From assembly GCA_013368325.1 (NCBI GenBank), contig JAACJK010000008.1:62001-126000 (forward strand): DNA of 64,000 bases, read 5' to 3'. A program made the position numbers and the translations under genes. The first letter of the stretch is position 1. The number at the start of each line of letters is the position of its first letter. The notes beneath the pieces are model-generated. The model was given only the letters and a program-made list of their open reading frames with translations. It was not told the origin of the DNA and did no database searches. The DNA comes from Ephemerocybe angulata (taxonomy: Eukaryota > Basidiomycota > Agaricomycetes > Agaricales > Psathyrellaceae). Positions 22,619 to 34,940 of the stretch are shown one piece after another.

Positions 22619-23930
22619 GGCGATTGGGGGACAGGGAGAGGAGATGCAGACTGTGTGGGCTGGGGGAAGCGAAAGGGAAACGGCCAACCCGTTCCACCGT
22701 CCTTCAAAAGGACATTGTCTTCCACCGTCCGTCGGATGTATTAATGTCAGATCTATAGGGCCGATACGCGCTGGTACCGAAAGGGGTTGCATCGGGCCAC
22801 CGGCGACATCGGGATGGTCTCTTTTCAACTCTGCGCGCGAACACCATCATGGCGCCTGCCCCCACAAGCACACACCTTGTCGACGCCTTCGCAAATCTCT
22901 GTGCGGTTGGAAATTGGAATTCACATACCAGCTTAAAATCCAGCCAAGGAAGAAACCCGAGGTAGGGCAGTTTGTCCAATACCAAAAGCGCTACGATGCA
23001 GTGCTTCGACTGAAACACAGGGCTCTCGGGAATGTAAAGCGCACCGAGCCTCAAGCCTCCCATGTTTGGCCACAAATCCACGGAAACACTGGTCTCCATG
23101 GGCGCCAGCGCCCGCGCTGCAAGCATGCGGATGGGATTCAGATGCGTTTGTTACACTATGTCGGGGACCTAACAGCTCATGTAGATCCGCGAGCACAGGC
23201 GCTTACCATGTGCTGATAAAATACCGTTAGTAAGAAGCTAAGAGCAAATTTGAACCACCCTTAGACATACATCCATTGACCCCCCACAGTTCCGGACACG
23301 GAGAGACACAGAGTCAAAGGCTGTGGGCATGGCACAGAAGGGCACAAATTCAGATAAGACTTGCCGACCTTGATCATGATCAGGGGAATCAAGTGGCCAG
23401 ACAAGCCGCAGGCCTGCCGAGCCATAAATCGCGTGCTTGGACCTTGCGGAAGTGCTTATCTTTCTATTAATATTTTTGAGAACCGGTTTTGCGAGCTTCG
23501 CCTTGGTTTGTCAAAGCAAGCAGCTTCGCAAGAGGTCAAGGAAATGACCCTGCAGCAGCCCCGTGATGCATCTGTGGGGACAGAGCATGGGAATGCCGGA
23601 GAAGCAACGATTTGCAGGTACGCTTACACTCCCTTACATCCTCCTTACGCCCTCACTCCCAGGCCTCAGCCGGACCGCGTCGATATGGGGTTGTACCTCA
23701 AATCCCAGAGCCATGCGCCTGAGTCGTGACGGAAGGGAAGTGTTCCCTTTCTGAAATAAAACTAAATGGCAGGATGGTCAGAACGGCGTTGGGTGGTATG
23801 GCGAAGCATCTCGATAGTTCACTAGCATCTACTGGCATTGGCGAGCCTACCAAATCTCAAATTAGATGAAGATCTAGAAGAATGTACATACATACGGCAA
23901 TAATTACGGTACCCCCAGCGTACCCTTCCT
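22619..23930. other. Intergenic region, 1.3 kb
   Basis: Upstream of the membrane-protein gene and downstream of the RSC gene. A 274-codon plus ORF (22392-23216) overlaps the spliced minus gene and has no domain; it is treated as a shadow. No other structure was found. Confidence 0.5.
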
Positions 23931-26717
23931 CTAAGAAGACCCACTCAACAGCCCATCCATCGGAATCGCCCGTAACATCTCCGACAGCGGAGGGGGTACA
24001 CCACAGCGTTTCTCAGCAGGCGCATCCACATCGACATCCATCACACCATTCTCCCCCTCCCCAGAAGTTCTTGCTGCAGCCTCCGTTTCCCTCTTCCGCT
24101 TCTTAGCCACAAAGTTCAGATACTCAAGGCTATGCTTGGGAAGCCGAGGTCGAGCGGTGTCCACAGGCGCTGACGCGAACCACAGAACCTGATTTGTCTC
24201 TGGATCACGGTCGAAATGCTTCGCTGTGTAAACAAACAACCCATTCTTGTCAGCAAACCTGCACACAGATCAACGAAGGAACGCCAAATGGACGAAAAGG
24301 TGGAAATCGAAGTCGAAACGAAAGGTTCGCAATAACCCGAGAACCGCTAAGCACGCGCTCCGGGTCTGGAAGTGGACGACGAAGACGAAGACGAAGGAAG
24401 GTCTGGTTGCTCACCTGTCTCTGGAGGAAGCTTGTCCACCTGTATAGCAGCAAGCCCCCCAGCAGCATTCACAACCGACCGATCCGGGCCCTGCGGCCTC
24501 ACCGGCGCCAACGGCTGATACTGCACAGGCGCAGGAGGCGCATACCCCGCACTCGGATAATACCCCGTCTGCGGGGCCTGCGAGTAAACCTGATGTTGCG
24601 CCGAGCCCACCGCACCTCCATACCCGGCACGGGGCACGCTTGTTCCGTTACCTCCGCCCTCCTTCCTGGATCTCTTACCCGCACCATCTCCATCCGCGCC
24701 CCCCTCCGCCGTGCTCGGCAGCAAGCCCCCCGGCCATTTCGCATTTTGCGGCCGCGAAGAGATGAAGGGGCTGCTGCGTCGCGCGGGGTACACCATCCGC
24801 TCGAACGGGTATATGGGCATGAACTCGACGCTCTTGCGCACCTCCTCGGGCACGCACGAGTTCCAATTCTTGATCTTGACGAAGATGCGCTCGCGGTCGT
24901 TGTAGCGCGAGTCGCACACGTAGAGCGGCCAGCCGACGTACCAGAAGGGTGGGCGGGGCCGGCCGCGGACGTGCCGTGCTGTGAATTGGCAGGCGATTTT
25001 TTCGATGAGGTCTTCGATGGGGTGGTCGGCGAAGTGACCTGCAAACAATATTAAGCCAGCATCCCCTGTCGATTTAGCACTACCCACTTGTTTTGAAGAC
25101 CTCTCCTTCCCAGAACGAGCGATTCGCGGGGTGGAATGTCTGCTCGGGGCGGTAGTACCATGAAACAGTGACGCCAGCCTGTCCCTTCTTCGCCGGTTCA
25201 TCAGATACCCAACAGCGAAACACCTGTCCAATGATAGGCCGAGTCGGGTCGTCCGGATTACTCAAGTGCAGCCAATCCGCAAGCTTGATTGCCCAGCCCT
25301 TATACTGCAACTCATCGACGAACTGCCGGTCCTTGCTCAGAACCCTGTGCGTCGTGACATTCGGTACACCCTCAGTATCTGCACCGTGCACGGGCTTGAC
25401 GGTGCCTGGTCCGGCGGCGAGCGCGGCAAAGTTCGTTTCGGAGGCGTAAGGTGGACCAATGGGTGGATTTGGGGATGTGAGGGCTTGGTAGAGGCGTTGG
25501 AGGAGGAGAACGCGGCCGTAGGCTTCGGTCGTCGGTTCGTGCCATCGTCGCCCCTTCTCGAAGAGACGAGCCATGTCCAAGTCGAATTCTGCAGCGGTCG
25601 TATATTCGTTCGAGCGGAGACGGGTCTAGGGGCTGTTAGAAATGGAAGAGGGATGGATATAGCTAGACACTCACCTCAATGAGCCTCAACGACACAGGTA
25701 CGGAGGACGAGAGATTCGCAATGCTATCTTCCGGCACGGTGTCGAATGCAGAGGAGATACGGTTCCCTCTACAAAGTTTTCATAAGATTGCCATCGAACT
25801 GTAAGAACGAACGTTCAACATACATAATATCTTTGTGCGTCTTGATGGCATGTAGAATGTCTGACATCCGTTCCGGAGTCGCGTACTCCATCCACCCCTG
25901 GTCGGAGAAGCCGGCCCAGCGGGGCAGACCTCGTTCGAGTTGCTTCGCAATCTCTTCGCTCAGGTGGTCGCGCTCCATGATAGGGCCATCGTTTTCAGAG
26001 TCCGGAGACATGCCGTCGACATCAATGTCTGGCGTCGACGGGCGAATGTCGAGGTTGCTCGTGCTTGCTACGGCTGGTGCAACTGCGGGGGTTATCGTTC
26101 TTGACTGAAACGAGACGGTAGGGGCTGCAACGGCCGGTGGTTGAACAGCAGGGGTGGACGATGCTTGTTTGACAGGAACTGCTGGTGGAGGCTTCGGTTT
26201 CGTTTCTTGCTCGACTACTTTGTGAACCATCTGTGGAGCAGACGGAGGTGGAGACGTCCGTGCCGGACCCAAAACAGGCCTCTTGTTCCACTCGCTTTCT
26301 AGCAGGCTCTGAGCACGCTCTTAAACGCAGTTATTCGGATATTGTTGTCGCGTCTCACCTTGAGTGTTTCCGCGTCGTTCGCGATCTGGCTCCCAGGTTC
26401 ATTGTAGAATATTGCGTTCCAGAAAACGAGAGAGAGGTCGGTGTAAACATCTGTGGTCTCTTTGTAACGACCTTTCGCGACACTAGCTTTAATGTTGTCC
26501 AGGCATCGAGGTTCCGGGATGACCTTGGTGGGTTTAGCTGGTACATACATTTTCGAATCGCAGAGCTACTCACCTCATAATAGTGTGGCCAATCGGACCT
26601 GTCTACCAACACCAAAAACATTCCTGCAAGCTGCCTTCGGCCCTTCGGTGGAGTAGCCGTTAGAATAGCATGAATGACTTCGTTTAGAGCTGAATTTTGC
26701 TGCGCTGTGATAGGCAT
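23931..26717 (-). CDS. rsc1: RSC1/RSC2-type subunit of the RSC chromatin-remodelling complex, 780 aa
   Basis: Exons in coding order: 26717-26574, 26523-26359, 26308-25824, 25768-25675, 25625-25088, 25038-24415, 24223-23931; all joins are frame-exact. Domain order is that of yeast Rsc1/Rsc2: first bromodomain (about 5-115, with FWNAIFYNEPGSQI); Pro/Ala linker; second bromodomain (about 215-325); BAH domain (about 385-520, IGQVFRCWVSDE, VSWYYRPEQTFHP, FVKIKNWNSCVP); then a conserved tail (PPETAKHFDRDP). Bromodomains bind acetyl-lysine and BAH binds nucleosomes; the protein acts in the nucleus. The last intron is unusually long (191 nt). Its acceptor was placed at 24224 because only that restores the conserved AKHFDRDP; nearer CAG sites break frame. 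Confidence 0.93.
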
Positions 26718-27014
26718 GGCGTCCCGAGAAGCCTGTCCGGCTCAGAAACAGAGTTAATTCCAAGTCCTGGAGATGATGGTGGTGCAGAAGAAAGCCGTTT
26801 CCGGTTGAACGTTGCCCGTTGTTGGCAGAGATGAAGCCACGTGACCTTCTTTTAATCTACCCGAAACGCGTTAGCGCCCAAATTGAGAGCGCTTCTGTTG
26901 ACCCAAGAACGAGAGTCATTTTGACACGTACTATGGATCGTCAGATATAAGATTTACTGCTACTCTAGGGTATACAGGTTTCTGAATAGTGTAGCAGAGT
27001 ATGTACAAAGATAG
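26718..27014. other. Short intergenic region
   Basis: About 300 bp upstream of the RSC gene and downstream of the carboxypeptidase gene. It contains a TAGCGCCCAAAT-type copy of the recurrent GCGCCC motif near 26872. Confidence 0.5.
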
Positions 27015-28968
27015 TTAGAGCTCTTTGCCTGCCAACCAACGATTTACGAGGTATAACGACTCCACTGGCTTGTCATAAGGCACCTAGAAAGGATCAACAT
27101 CACACAATAGGACAATAAAAGGCTAGGAAAACGTACCATATGTCCCGCACCTTCGATTGTCGCAAACGTCAACCCACCAAACGACTTCGTCTCCCCTGCC
27201 ACCTTCCCACCCACAACCCACTCCCTCTTCGAAAGACTTCTAAACCCGTCCTGCCCACTCCACTCCAAATTCTGCGTCCACTTCTCATTCCCAACATGGT
27301 TACAAATCCAGTCGTTCTTGCCCACATAGATGAGCGCTCTGATGCCGCGGTCGAGGAGGTTGGCGACGTAGTGATACGTCGGGTGGAACTCGTCGAGGTT
27401 GCTGATAAAGTCGATGCCTACGGTGTCGCTGCAAGAGGAGAAGTTGGTGGATTTGAGGGAATGGTCGACGCCTATGAGTTTACGGGTCTCAGGGCGGTCG
27501 AGGAAGCTCGAGATGTGCCTGTTTGCCATAGGGTTTAGTAAAGATACGTGAACGAAAAGGGAGATGCGAACTTGGTAACGGGGTAGCAGAGCGTATCTGA
27601 GATAGGCCCGTCGCATTCGACGCTTATATCGTACGGGTTCAAACCTAAGTAGAAGATGAGGGCAGGCAACACGGATGTCTTCGCATATGACTCACCGGAA
27701 GCAAAGAAAGGCTCGACGATTTCTGCGCCACAGAAAGAGATGGCAGCCTGGCAACTAAATTGGTCGAACGTATCGACGCATCCCTGTTGAGCCCATTTCA
27801 TGCACCGAGGGACCTGACGGGCGGGTCAGCAAGCGCGGCCTTCGCTGTTCTCATAAGACGTACCGCTTGTTTCATCCGGACACAAGTCGCAATGTCCAAA
27901 ATGGGATGCCTAGTAGCGGGAGTGCAGGCCATGTCGTAGTATGCAGCGAACATGGAATAGAAGTCAGTCAACCCGTTCCCTATATCAAGTCAGTATTTTC
28001 GCGATAAATGGACGCAGCAGTACGACTCACCGATCATGATCGAGGTGAGGTTGATGGGCTGAACTCCCTGTTCGACGAGTCTGCGGTTCTGGTCGTACAC
28101 CTCGGCTGCGAAGACGGGAATATACCTCCCACCGTATGACTCTCCGGCCATGTGGAAGGGCCGTCCTTGGAACTTTTTGAAATGCTCGAAGAAGACGTGG
28201 ACAAAGGCCGCGATGTCTTTTGCGGCTTCTTCCGTGGTGCCCTGGCTTGAGTTAGGCAACACATTCACGGAGAGGGTTGATAGAGAGACGTACGACATGC
28301 TCTCCATGGTCTGCGTAGGAGAAGCCTACGCCAATCGGCTGGTCAATGAAGAAGATGTTCGCATTCGAGTTCCAAGATTCCGGGTGGAACTTTGTGCCGT
28401 TATTATCAAGGACCCTGCAAGGACCCAGTTCCATGAACAACCCCAAGGACGACGAGCATCCAGGACCTGCCAAAGCTGAGTTCAGGTGCATTCAGTGTGG
28501 GTTAGGAGCAATGTAGCCGGACCTCCATTCGTCCAGAGGATAACGTCGTCCTTGTCGGGATCGTTTCTACTTTCAAAGAAGTAGAAGAACAAATGACGCG
28601 CTTCGACGTCGATATAGCCCGTATACGCTCTGAGCATTGTCAACCAGGTGAACAGTTGAAGGAGGGCGCTTAGCTTACTTCACGGTCTCGTCGCAAAAGT
28701 TGGACTTCTTGATGCGCACACTGTGCTTCGGGAATGCAGGGTGCTCCAACGTCGTGAATTGAGTCTCTGAGAGGATACTCAAGTCCTCGACTGGGGTGAA
28801 CAGCCCGGAATCATAGCTCGCCCCTAAGAAAATGGATTAGTTAGTTCAGCATACAGGAGCTCTGTACTACATACCAGACCCAGAGCTCAACACCGACTGG
28901 TCTGCATCCCAAGATAAAGCCGCTGTCGTCAGCGATAATGCGAACAGGCCTATCTGAACAGCCCTCAT
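27015..28968 (-). CDS. Serine carboxypeptidase, carboxypeptidase Y-like (S10), 495 aa, 10 exons
   Basis: Vacuolar or secreted C-terminal exopeptidase. Exons in coding order: 28968-28875, 28823-28679, 28629-28523, 28466-28294, 28241-28031, 27979-27864, 27813-27696, 27644-27572, 27518-27137, 27083-27015. A signal peptide covers about residues 1-19. S10 motifs: WTNGGPGCSS (assembled across an intron whose true acceptor is the second AG, at 28467), GESYGG with the nucleophile Ser at about 208, KNDWICN with Asp at about 415, and GAGHMVPYDKP with His at about 472. Paired cysteines match the family. An N-terminal propeptide of about 100 residues is present as in yeast Prc1. It shares a 176-bp bidirectional promoter with the WDR59-like gene. 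Confidence 0.95.
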
Positions 28969-29144
28969 CGTGGTCAAGAAGCAAGCGAACCGTCTCCAAG
29001 CGCCAAATTCCACCGAAATGCACCCGCCGTCGCCGCCATCAACGACGCCGAAACGGGTCTATGCGCCGAAATCACACTGTGCGGGCACCTTGTCCACGAC
29101 CCCCACACTTACAAATGTCGTAGCTCTAAACTCGCGAGACGACA
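28969..29144. promoter_or_regulatory. Bidirectional promoter region, carboxypeptidase / WDR59-like
   Basis: Only 176 bp separate the two divergent start codons, so the promoters must overlap unless the WDR59-like start lies further in. No clear TATA box is seen. Confidence 0.6.
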
Positions 29145-32100
29145 ATGGAAGATCGTACTGAAATACCCGACCAACCAAGATTCATACCTGTGAATCTTCC
29201 AGGGAGCATCTTGAGTCGACGAACCATCGAGGGCAGCGACCGCGATGCACATACCCACCGCGAACTGCCCATCCTGAAACGGTCCGCGACGACGTCGGGA
29301 AACTCGCGGTCCAGGTCCATTCGATATGGAGAAGCAGAAGCTCCGATGCAGACCTTGAATGCGGGTGCCTCCTCGGCGCATTGGAGTGCGGCGGGAGGTC
29401 CAGGAGCCCCTGGTTCATCCTCGACGAGCGCGTCGAGCGGGCGAAGGCCATCTTTATTGAGTGCACAAGGCGTACGGCGCGCGATGACTACGGCGGGCAC
29501 GAGCTCAGCGAGCTCAGAGTCGCACTATGCGGGCGACATATCCGTGGTGGGGCCAGACTCTCCAGAGGACCCGACCGACTTCAGACGCAGTTTGGAGATA
29601 AATATGAAGGATTTGGTGGGCGATGCTGTGGGCAATGTGAGTCTTGCTTTTAAATGGTGCGAAATAGTGCTCAACAACACTGGCTGCAGATGAGCATTAG
29701 CCCATCGTCCAGAGACATTGTCCTTGCTGCGCGGAAGGGTCTGTTCATAATAGACTTGGAAAACCCTCTTGAAGTACCTAGGTTTCTGCCCCAAGGCGGT
29801 ACCTGGGATGTTGCCGACGTCCAGTGGAACCCGCACCCAGCTCGTTCTCAATACATCGTGTCGACCTCGAGCGAGAAGATGCTCATTTGGAACCTCAACC
29901 TGACTGGCAAGACGTCCATCGAACATATCCTACGATCCCACTACCGCGCCATAACAGATTTCAACTGGCACACAACGGAAAGCGACGTCGTCGCTAGCAC
30001 AGGAATCGACTCCTGGATCTTCGTATGGGACCTACGGACGCCGCAGAAACCCGTCTACGGCCTCTCTGCGTTCAAGGATTCTGGAACGCAGGTCAAGTGG
30101 AATCGCCACGACGGCAACTTCCTCGCTTCAGCGCACGGAAACGAGGTCCTGATATGGGACAGACGCAAAGGCTCGCTCCCAATGTCCCGCATCCTCGCTC
30201 ATAACTCCAAAATCTACGGCATAGACTGGTCGCACCATCTCCGCAACGAGATTGTGACTTGTTCCTTGGATAAGACTATCAAGACTTGGGACACGAATAA
30301 TAGCCACGCTCCCAACTCGTGTATTCAGACGGATTACCCTGTGTGGAGGGCGAGGAATTTGCCATTTGGGCAGGGTGTTTTGAGTTTACCGCAGAGAGGC
30401 GAGACGCGGCTTGAGATGTTCGCTAGAGGAGAGTCGCCGAAGCTCGTCGAGACGTTTGACGGGCACTCGGACGTCGTCAAAGAGTTCGTGTGGCGGAAGG
30501 GCGCACCTGACGAGTTCCAGCTCATCACTTGGTCGAAGGACCGAACTCTTAGATTTTGGCCAGTTTCGGCGGATACCATGCAGGTTGGTTGGCACTCCTC
30601 CCTCTCACCTATACATTTACTGAATTGACCCCTTTCTCTTCTTCTTTCTCTTTCTAGAAAGTCGGCTACTCCCCGGAAGTCATCCGCGGACGCTCGCAGC
30701 TGCGACTCGACCGTGAGCCAACAATCTCATACCGAAACCCACCCCTAGTTCAACAGTTCCTACCCATCCTCTCTGCCCCCATCGGCAACCGCAGCATCCT
30801 CGCAGAAGTCCGCGCCGGAGCCCCTCCTCGATCCTCCAACCTCATCACCCAACCTCATCTCGGTTCTTCAGCACGAGCGACACCAGCAGAAGGGACGTCG
30901 CAGCTGACACCAACGTTGGCTGATACGCAGCCTATCGCCATAACGGGTCCGCCGGCCATCACGAGGAATAGGGGCGGCACGATGAGTCGGGGGCCTGTGA
31001 CGGGGAAGAGTGTGGCTCATATGGACGCGTTTGCGTGGTTGTCGAATGTGAAGGTGGGGAATAAGCGTGGCGGGAGCTCGGGGGGTGGGAGTGCGGAGCC
31101 GGAGAGCAGCTCTTCGTCGAGGTTAAACTCGGCGTCGAGGGCGCCGTCGAGAACGAGGGATGAGAGTGAGAGTGTCAGTAGGCAGAGGAGTGCGAGTAGG
31201 TCGAGGGGCGGAGAGGAGAGGAGAGATGGGCCTGACAACTCTCAGTCACTTCAGGATGAGTGGGTATTTTATTTTATTGATTTATTTGACTGTGCTGATG
31301 TCTCTCGTAGGATTACGACGGTTTTGAACAAACTGGCATCCTCCAAGATTAAGCTCGAGAAGGTGAAATCCATCATCAGTGCCGCTGGCTCTACCGTTAA
31401 TATTGTTTTCGTATCATTGCTAGATCGATTTGTCCAAGAAACGAACCTGCACACTGGGCTTGCATGGGCCCTGGGGGGAACGCTCCTCCGTCTTCGTGCG
31501 CGTAACCTTCACATTCCCTTCAAAGTACCCCCAGGCGGGGCACCCAGAAGGCACACCTGCGGTCGAGCTGGAGAAAAGTCCCCTCATTTCCTTTAGCAAT
31601 CGCGCCTTCATTCTCAAACACCTCCGGGCTATCAGTGAGCGCAAGCGGCCGTGTCTTGAAGCGTGTTTGCGGTTCCTGTTGTATATGGAGGAGGACCTGG
31701 AATCAATGCAGCCAAACATGGACTCCGAGTCGTCGGATGATGAGCGTGATGTGCAGGATCCTAACTTTAAAGGAGCGAAGAAGGAGGTTACGTTGTCGAT
31801 ATTGAGAAACCATAAAAACCTGGCCGAGCCGAGGACGTCGCAAGGGACCTTTGGGCCGAATGGTGAGCATTATACGTGGCTCGTCGCTCTTAGGCAATAA
31901 CTGATGTTGGGCGAAATTGTCTGGCTAGGTGAACTCATCTGCTTCTTCCGAGCGCCACCAAGAATGGTGCTTCTCCGCGGTATTGCAGATCCAACTTCTC
32001 CCAAAGCGTCGCCTGGTGAAGAAGCGCCTCCAAGCGCCTCAGAGCAGCGGCCACAGCAAACACAACAACAATCCAGGCTATTCCAATCCCCCGCTCTCGT

Positions 32101-34076
32101 CTCCGATGCCATTCGCCAACTCAGCCTTGCTGCGAAGGACCGCGCCGTTCTCCCCCTCGACCCGCGCAAACCTGAAACCGACTTCAACATCCTGCGCACG
32201 ATGACGAACCTGCTCACAGCGTCGCAGCATAAGATGCGGAGGGAGTCGATTGCGTCGAACGGGGGACCGATGTCGAAGAATAACTACTCGCTCCTTCCGA
32301 CGAGGAGGAGTAATGTGTTTTTGATGGATACGACGAGGTTTTCGGGGCCTGATAAGGTGGTTGCGGAGGAGTACGACTTTTCGGCGGTTTCGCTGTTTGA
32401 GCTCTGTGAGAAGAATGCGGGGGTTGCGAGGGAGAGGAGGAGGTTTGATCATGAGAGGGTGTTTAGGATCGTCCAGGCGCTTTTGAAGGTGCCTGTCATC
32501 GCGAAGGAGGAGGAAAGTGGGCAGATTCAGGAGGAGGTGGACAATAGCTTCGCATCGGACCTGCTGGCGATTGGAATCATCATGCAAATGTACGTCTCCC
32601 TTTCTCATTCTTCCACTGGATGTAGACTGACTTGGATATGTACAGATACACAGACCTGGCGTTAAATAAAGACATACAAATGCTGGCTATGCTCTCCATT
32701 ATCGTCCTCCAAACCCCGCACGGATCTGCGAAGTCTCATCCTGGGATACTCAAACTCCCCATTCCTATCCCTTCGACAGCGCGGTCGTCTCAAGAACTTC
32801 TTGGACATGGCCTTGGACGCCTCGCACCCATCAAAACGACCGGGTTCGACTACTTTAGTCTTGCGCGGTCCATCAACAACATGCCCAGTCCCATGTCGCC
32901 TGCTTGGCCCGGGTCTGCGGTAACTGGTGGAACGCCTTCTCCCGTAGGTGGAGGGGGAATGGGTCTACCTCCCCCAGCAGCACCATCCGTCGCCTCGTCG
33001 AACAGTAGTAGGGGAAGCTGGTCGAGTTTGTTCAATACTGGGAGTATGAGGCAGTTCATGAACGGTGTGCAGGATTCGTTGAAGGATGGGCTTACGACGC
33101 CGACATTGGAAGGACCCCTGAATATTGGGGATTCACAGCTTCCCAAGATCTCGGAGAAGGGGCCTTTGAAGTTGACGAGGGATCTTTCGGGGGGAAGTGG
33201 AGGGAGTGATCGGGGGAGTGGGGGTGCGGCGGAGGTGGCTAACTTTAATTTGGTGTTGAATGGGAGGAGAAAGAGGATGAGGAAGGAGGCTAGTATGCAT
33301 TCGTTGGCGTCGAATAGTACGGGGGGCAGTGCGATGTCGAGGTCGTGGAATGAGAGTGCGGGTCCGAGGCCGAAGCCGGTTTCGTTTTCGAGTGCTGGGA
33401 ATCGGAAGGGAGTTGGGAAGGTGCAGGATGCTGGTGGTGCGGGGGCTCCGTATCAGGAGAAACGGATGGTCGTGTTCGAGCCTTCCGTTATGGAGGAAAC
33501 ACCCCCTCCACTTTTTGCTGCTGCTATTATCACGCAAATGAGGCGGCACGTGCTGGTTTATGCGGAGCTGCTCTTTCGGTGGGAGTTGTATATCAAGAGG
33601 TTGGAGATGTTGAACTCTGTGCAGGTTATGCCGGAGATTCGGAGGGATAAGGATGGGCGGCATGAGGGACATGTGCATCAGCATAGGATTGGGTTGACGA
33701 GGATGTGTCGGAGGCCGGATTGTAGGATGTTGTTGGATCCCACTTTGCATGTCTGTGTGCATTGTGGGACTCCGGCGCCTCCACCAGCGTGTACGATATG
33801 CAGGCTTCCTGTGAAGGGTATGTTCCCTTCATTGTGGATCGGGGCTTGGTTTTGGTGACTGATTCGCGCGTTACAGGGTTGTCGCGCAGCTGTTTACGGT
33901 GCTATCATGTTACGCACATCTCGTGCTGGGATAGCTTGGGGGTGCCCATCTGTCCGACTGGGTGTGGGTGTTTCTGCGATGGCGAGGACGCCGGAGATTA
34001 TACGAGACCATCAACGAGGTTGGGGATGTCGCCCCCGACGAACACGCTCTTGCTATCGACTCTTGCTGCTGCCTAG
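29145..34076 (+). CDS. WDR59/Mtc5-type subunit of the SEA/GATOR2 complex, 1503 aa, 8 exons
   Basis: Scaffold of the nutrient-sensing complex that controls TORC1 at the vacuole or lysosome. Exons: 29145-29636, 29690-30583, 30658-31259, 31311-31362, 31424-31862, 31929-32589, 32646-33817, 33877-34076. Domains in order: disordered N-terminus; WD40 beta-propeller (about 165-465, with WD-type ends such as ILIWNL-like, IFVWDL, VLIWDR, IKTWDT, LRFWPV); Ser-rich linker; RWD-like domain (about 663-770, TFTFPSKYP); long linker; C-terminal zinc ribbon and RING-like Cys/His cluster (about 1395-1470, CRRPDC, CVHCG, CTICRLP, CLRCYHVTHISCW). This order matches WDR59/Mtc5. The start is the first ATG of the open frame, but the N-terminal 150 residues are poorly constrained, so a later start is possible. 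Confidence 0.92.
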
Positions 34077-34940
34077 CGGCGGAGGTATCTAGGCACGCAG
34101 GATTCCTCTTGTTACGGTACGTCGATAATTGAGTTTTGATTTGGGCGCTTGAGCTGTGGTTAATAATAGCTTCTCTTTAATTAGCCCAATCGACGACGTC
34201 AGAGGGCGGTCTTGATAGCTGAGCGCCAGTGAGCGCTGACCTGTAGCCTGGGGTGCTATCTCAAGTGCTTATTCTTCCTTCTGACACGTTTGGCCCTTTA
34301 CCTCGGGCCTTGGGATGATGCTTGGAACTTGGCGACTTTGGCATGCCGGGCCCGGTCGTCATCAGGCGGCTCTCCAGGCATCGTATGAGTCTCGGTCCAT
34401 TACTTGGCCATGGGTCTACCCATGCCTCGGGAAGAAGCTTGGAAGCAGCCATACATACAACATACATACTTACATTCGAAGAGGACGCCGGAGGCTTTTG
34501 TTCGTGCACACTCCATCATTCATTTTCTGGGGATTCCTCCTCGTACCAGCTGGCACCCTTCCTCCATGCCCTACTTCGTTTACTGTACATTTTAGCTTGT
34601 ATGTAGGACTTGCATAGTTTTGGCGTCTGAACCTGAGGGATCTCGGTAAATTTTATATTGATCGTGGTAGATGGGTTGCCGGTTATAGGAGCTCGCGCTC
34701 CGCGACGAGAAATTGTATTCGTCTTGCTCCATAACCACCAAAACATCGTTCAAGAGCCCTTCCTTGAACAAGAATATCGGGGAGAACGATGCTCGCAACT
34801 CGAGTACGACGCCTACAGTTGTCGGGATCACCCCATATTCGGGCAATTAAATCAGGAACGACCTCGTGGGTTTCTTATTCCCCTTTATCAACTGCCAACA
34901 CCATCTCACGGCGTCGACCCCGTCGACGACGACGGCGACG
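34077..34940. other. Intergenic region
   Basis: About 0.86 kb between the WDR59-like and PSD genes. It has one GGGCGCTT site near 34143 and small ORFs without support. Part will be the PSD 5' leader. Confidence 0.5.

Noticed and set aside
22392..23216. 274-codon plus ORF
   Set aside because: It begins inside the well-supported antisense membrane-protein gene and has no domain.
24194..25054. 286-codon plus ORF
   Set aside because: Arg-rich antisense shadow of the RSC1-like exons.
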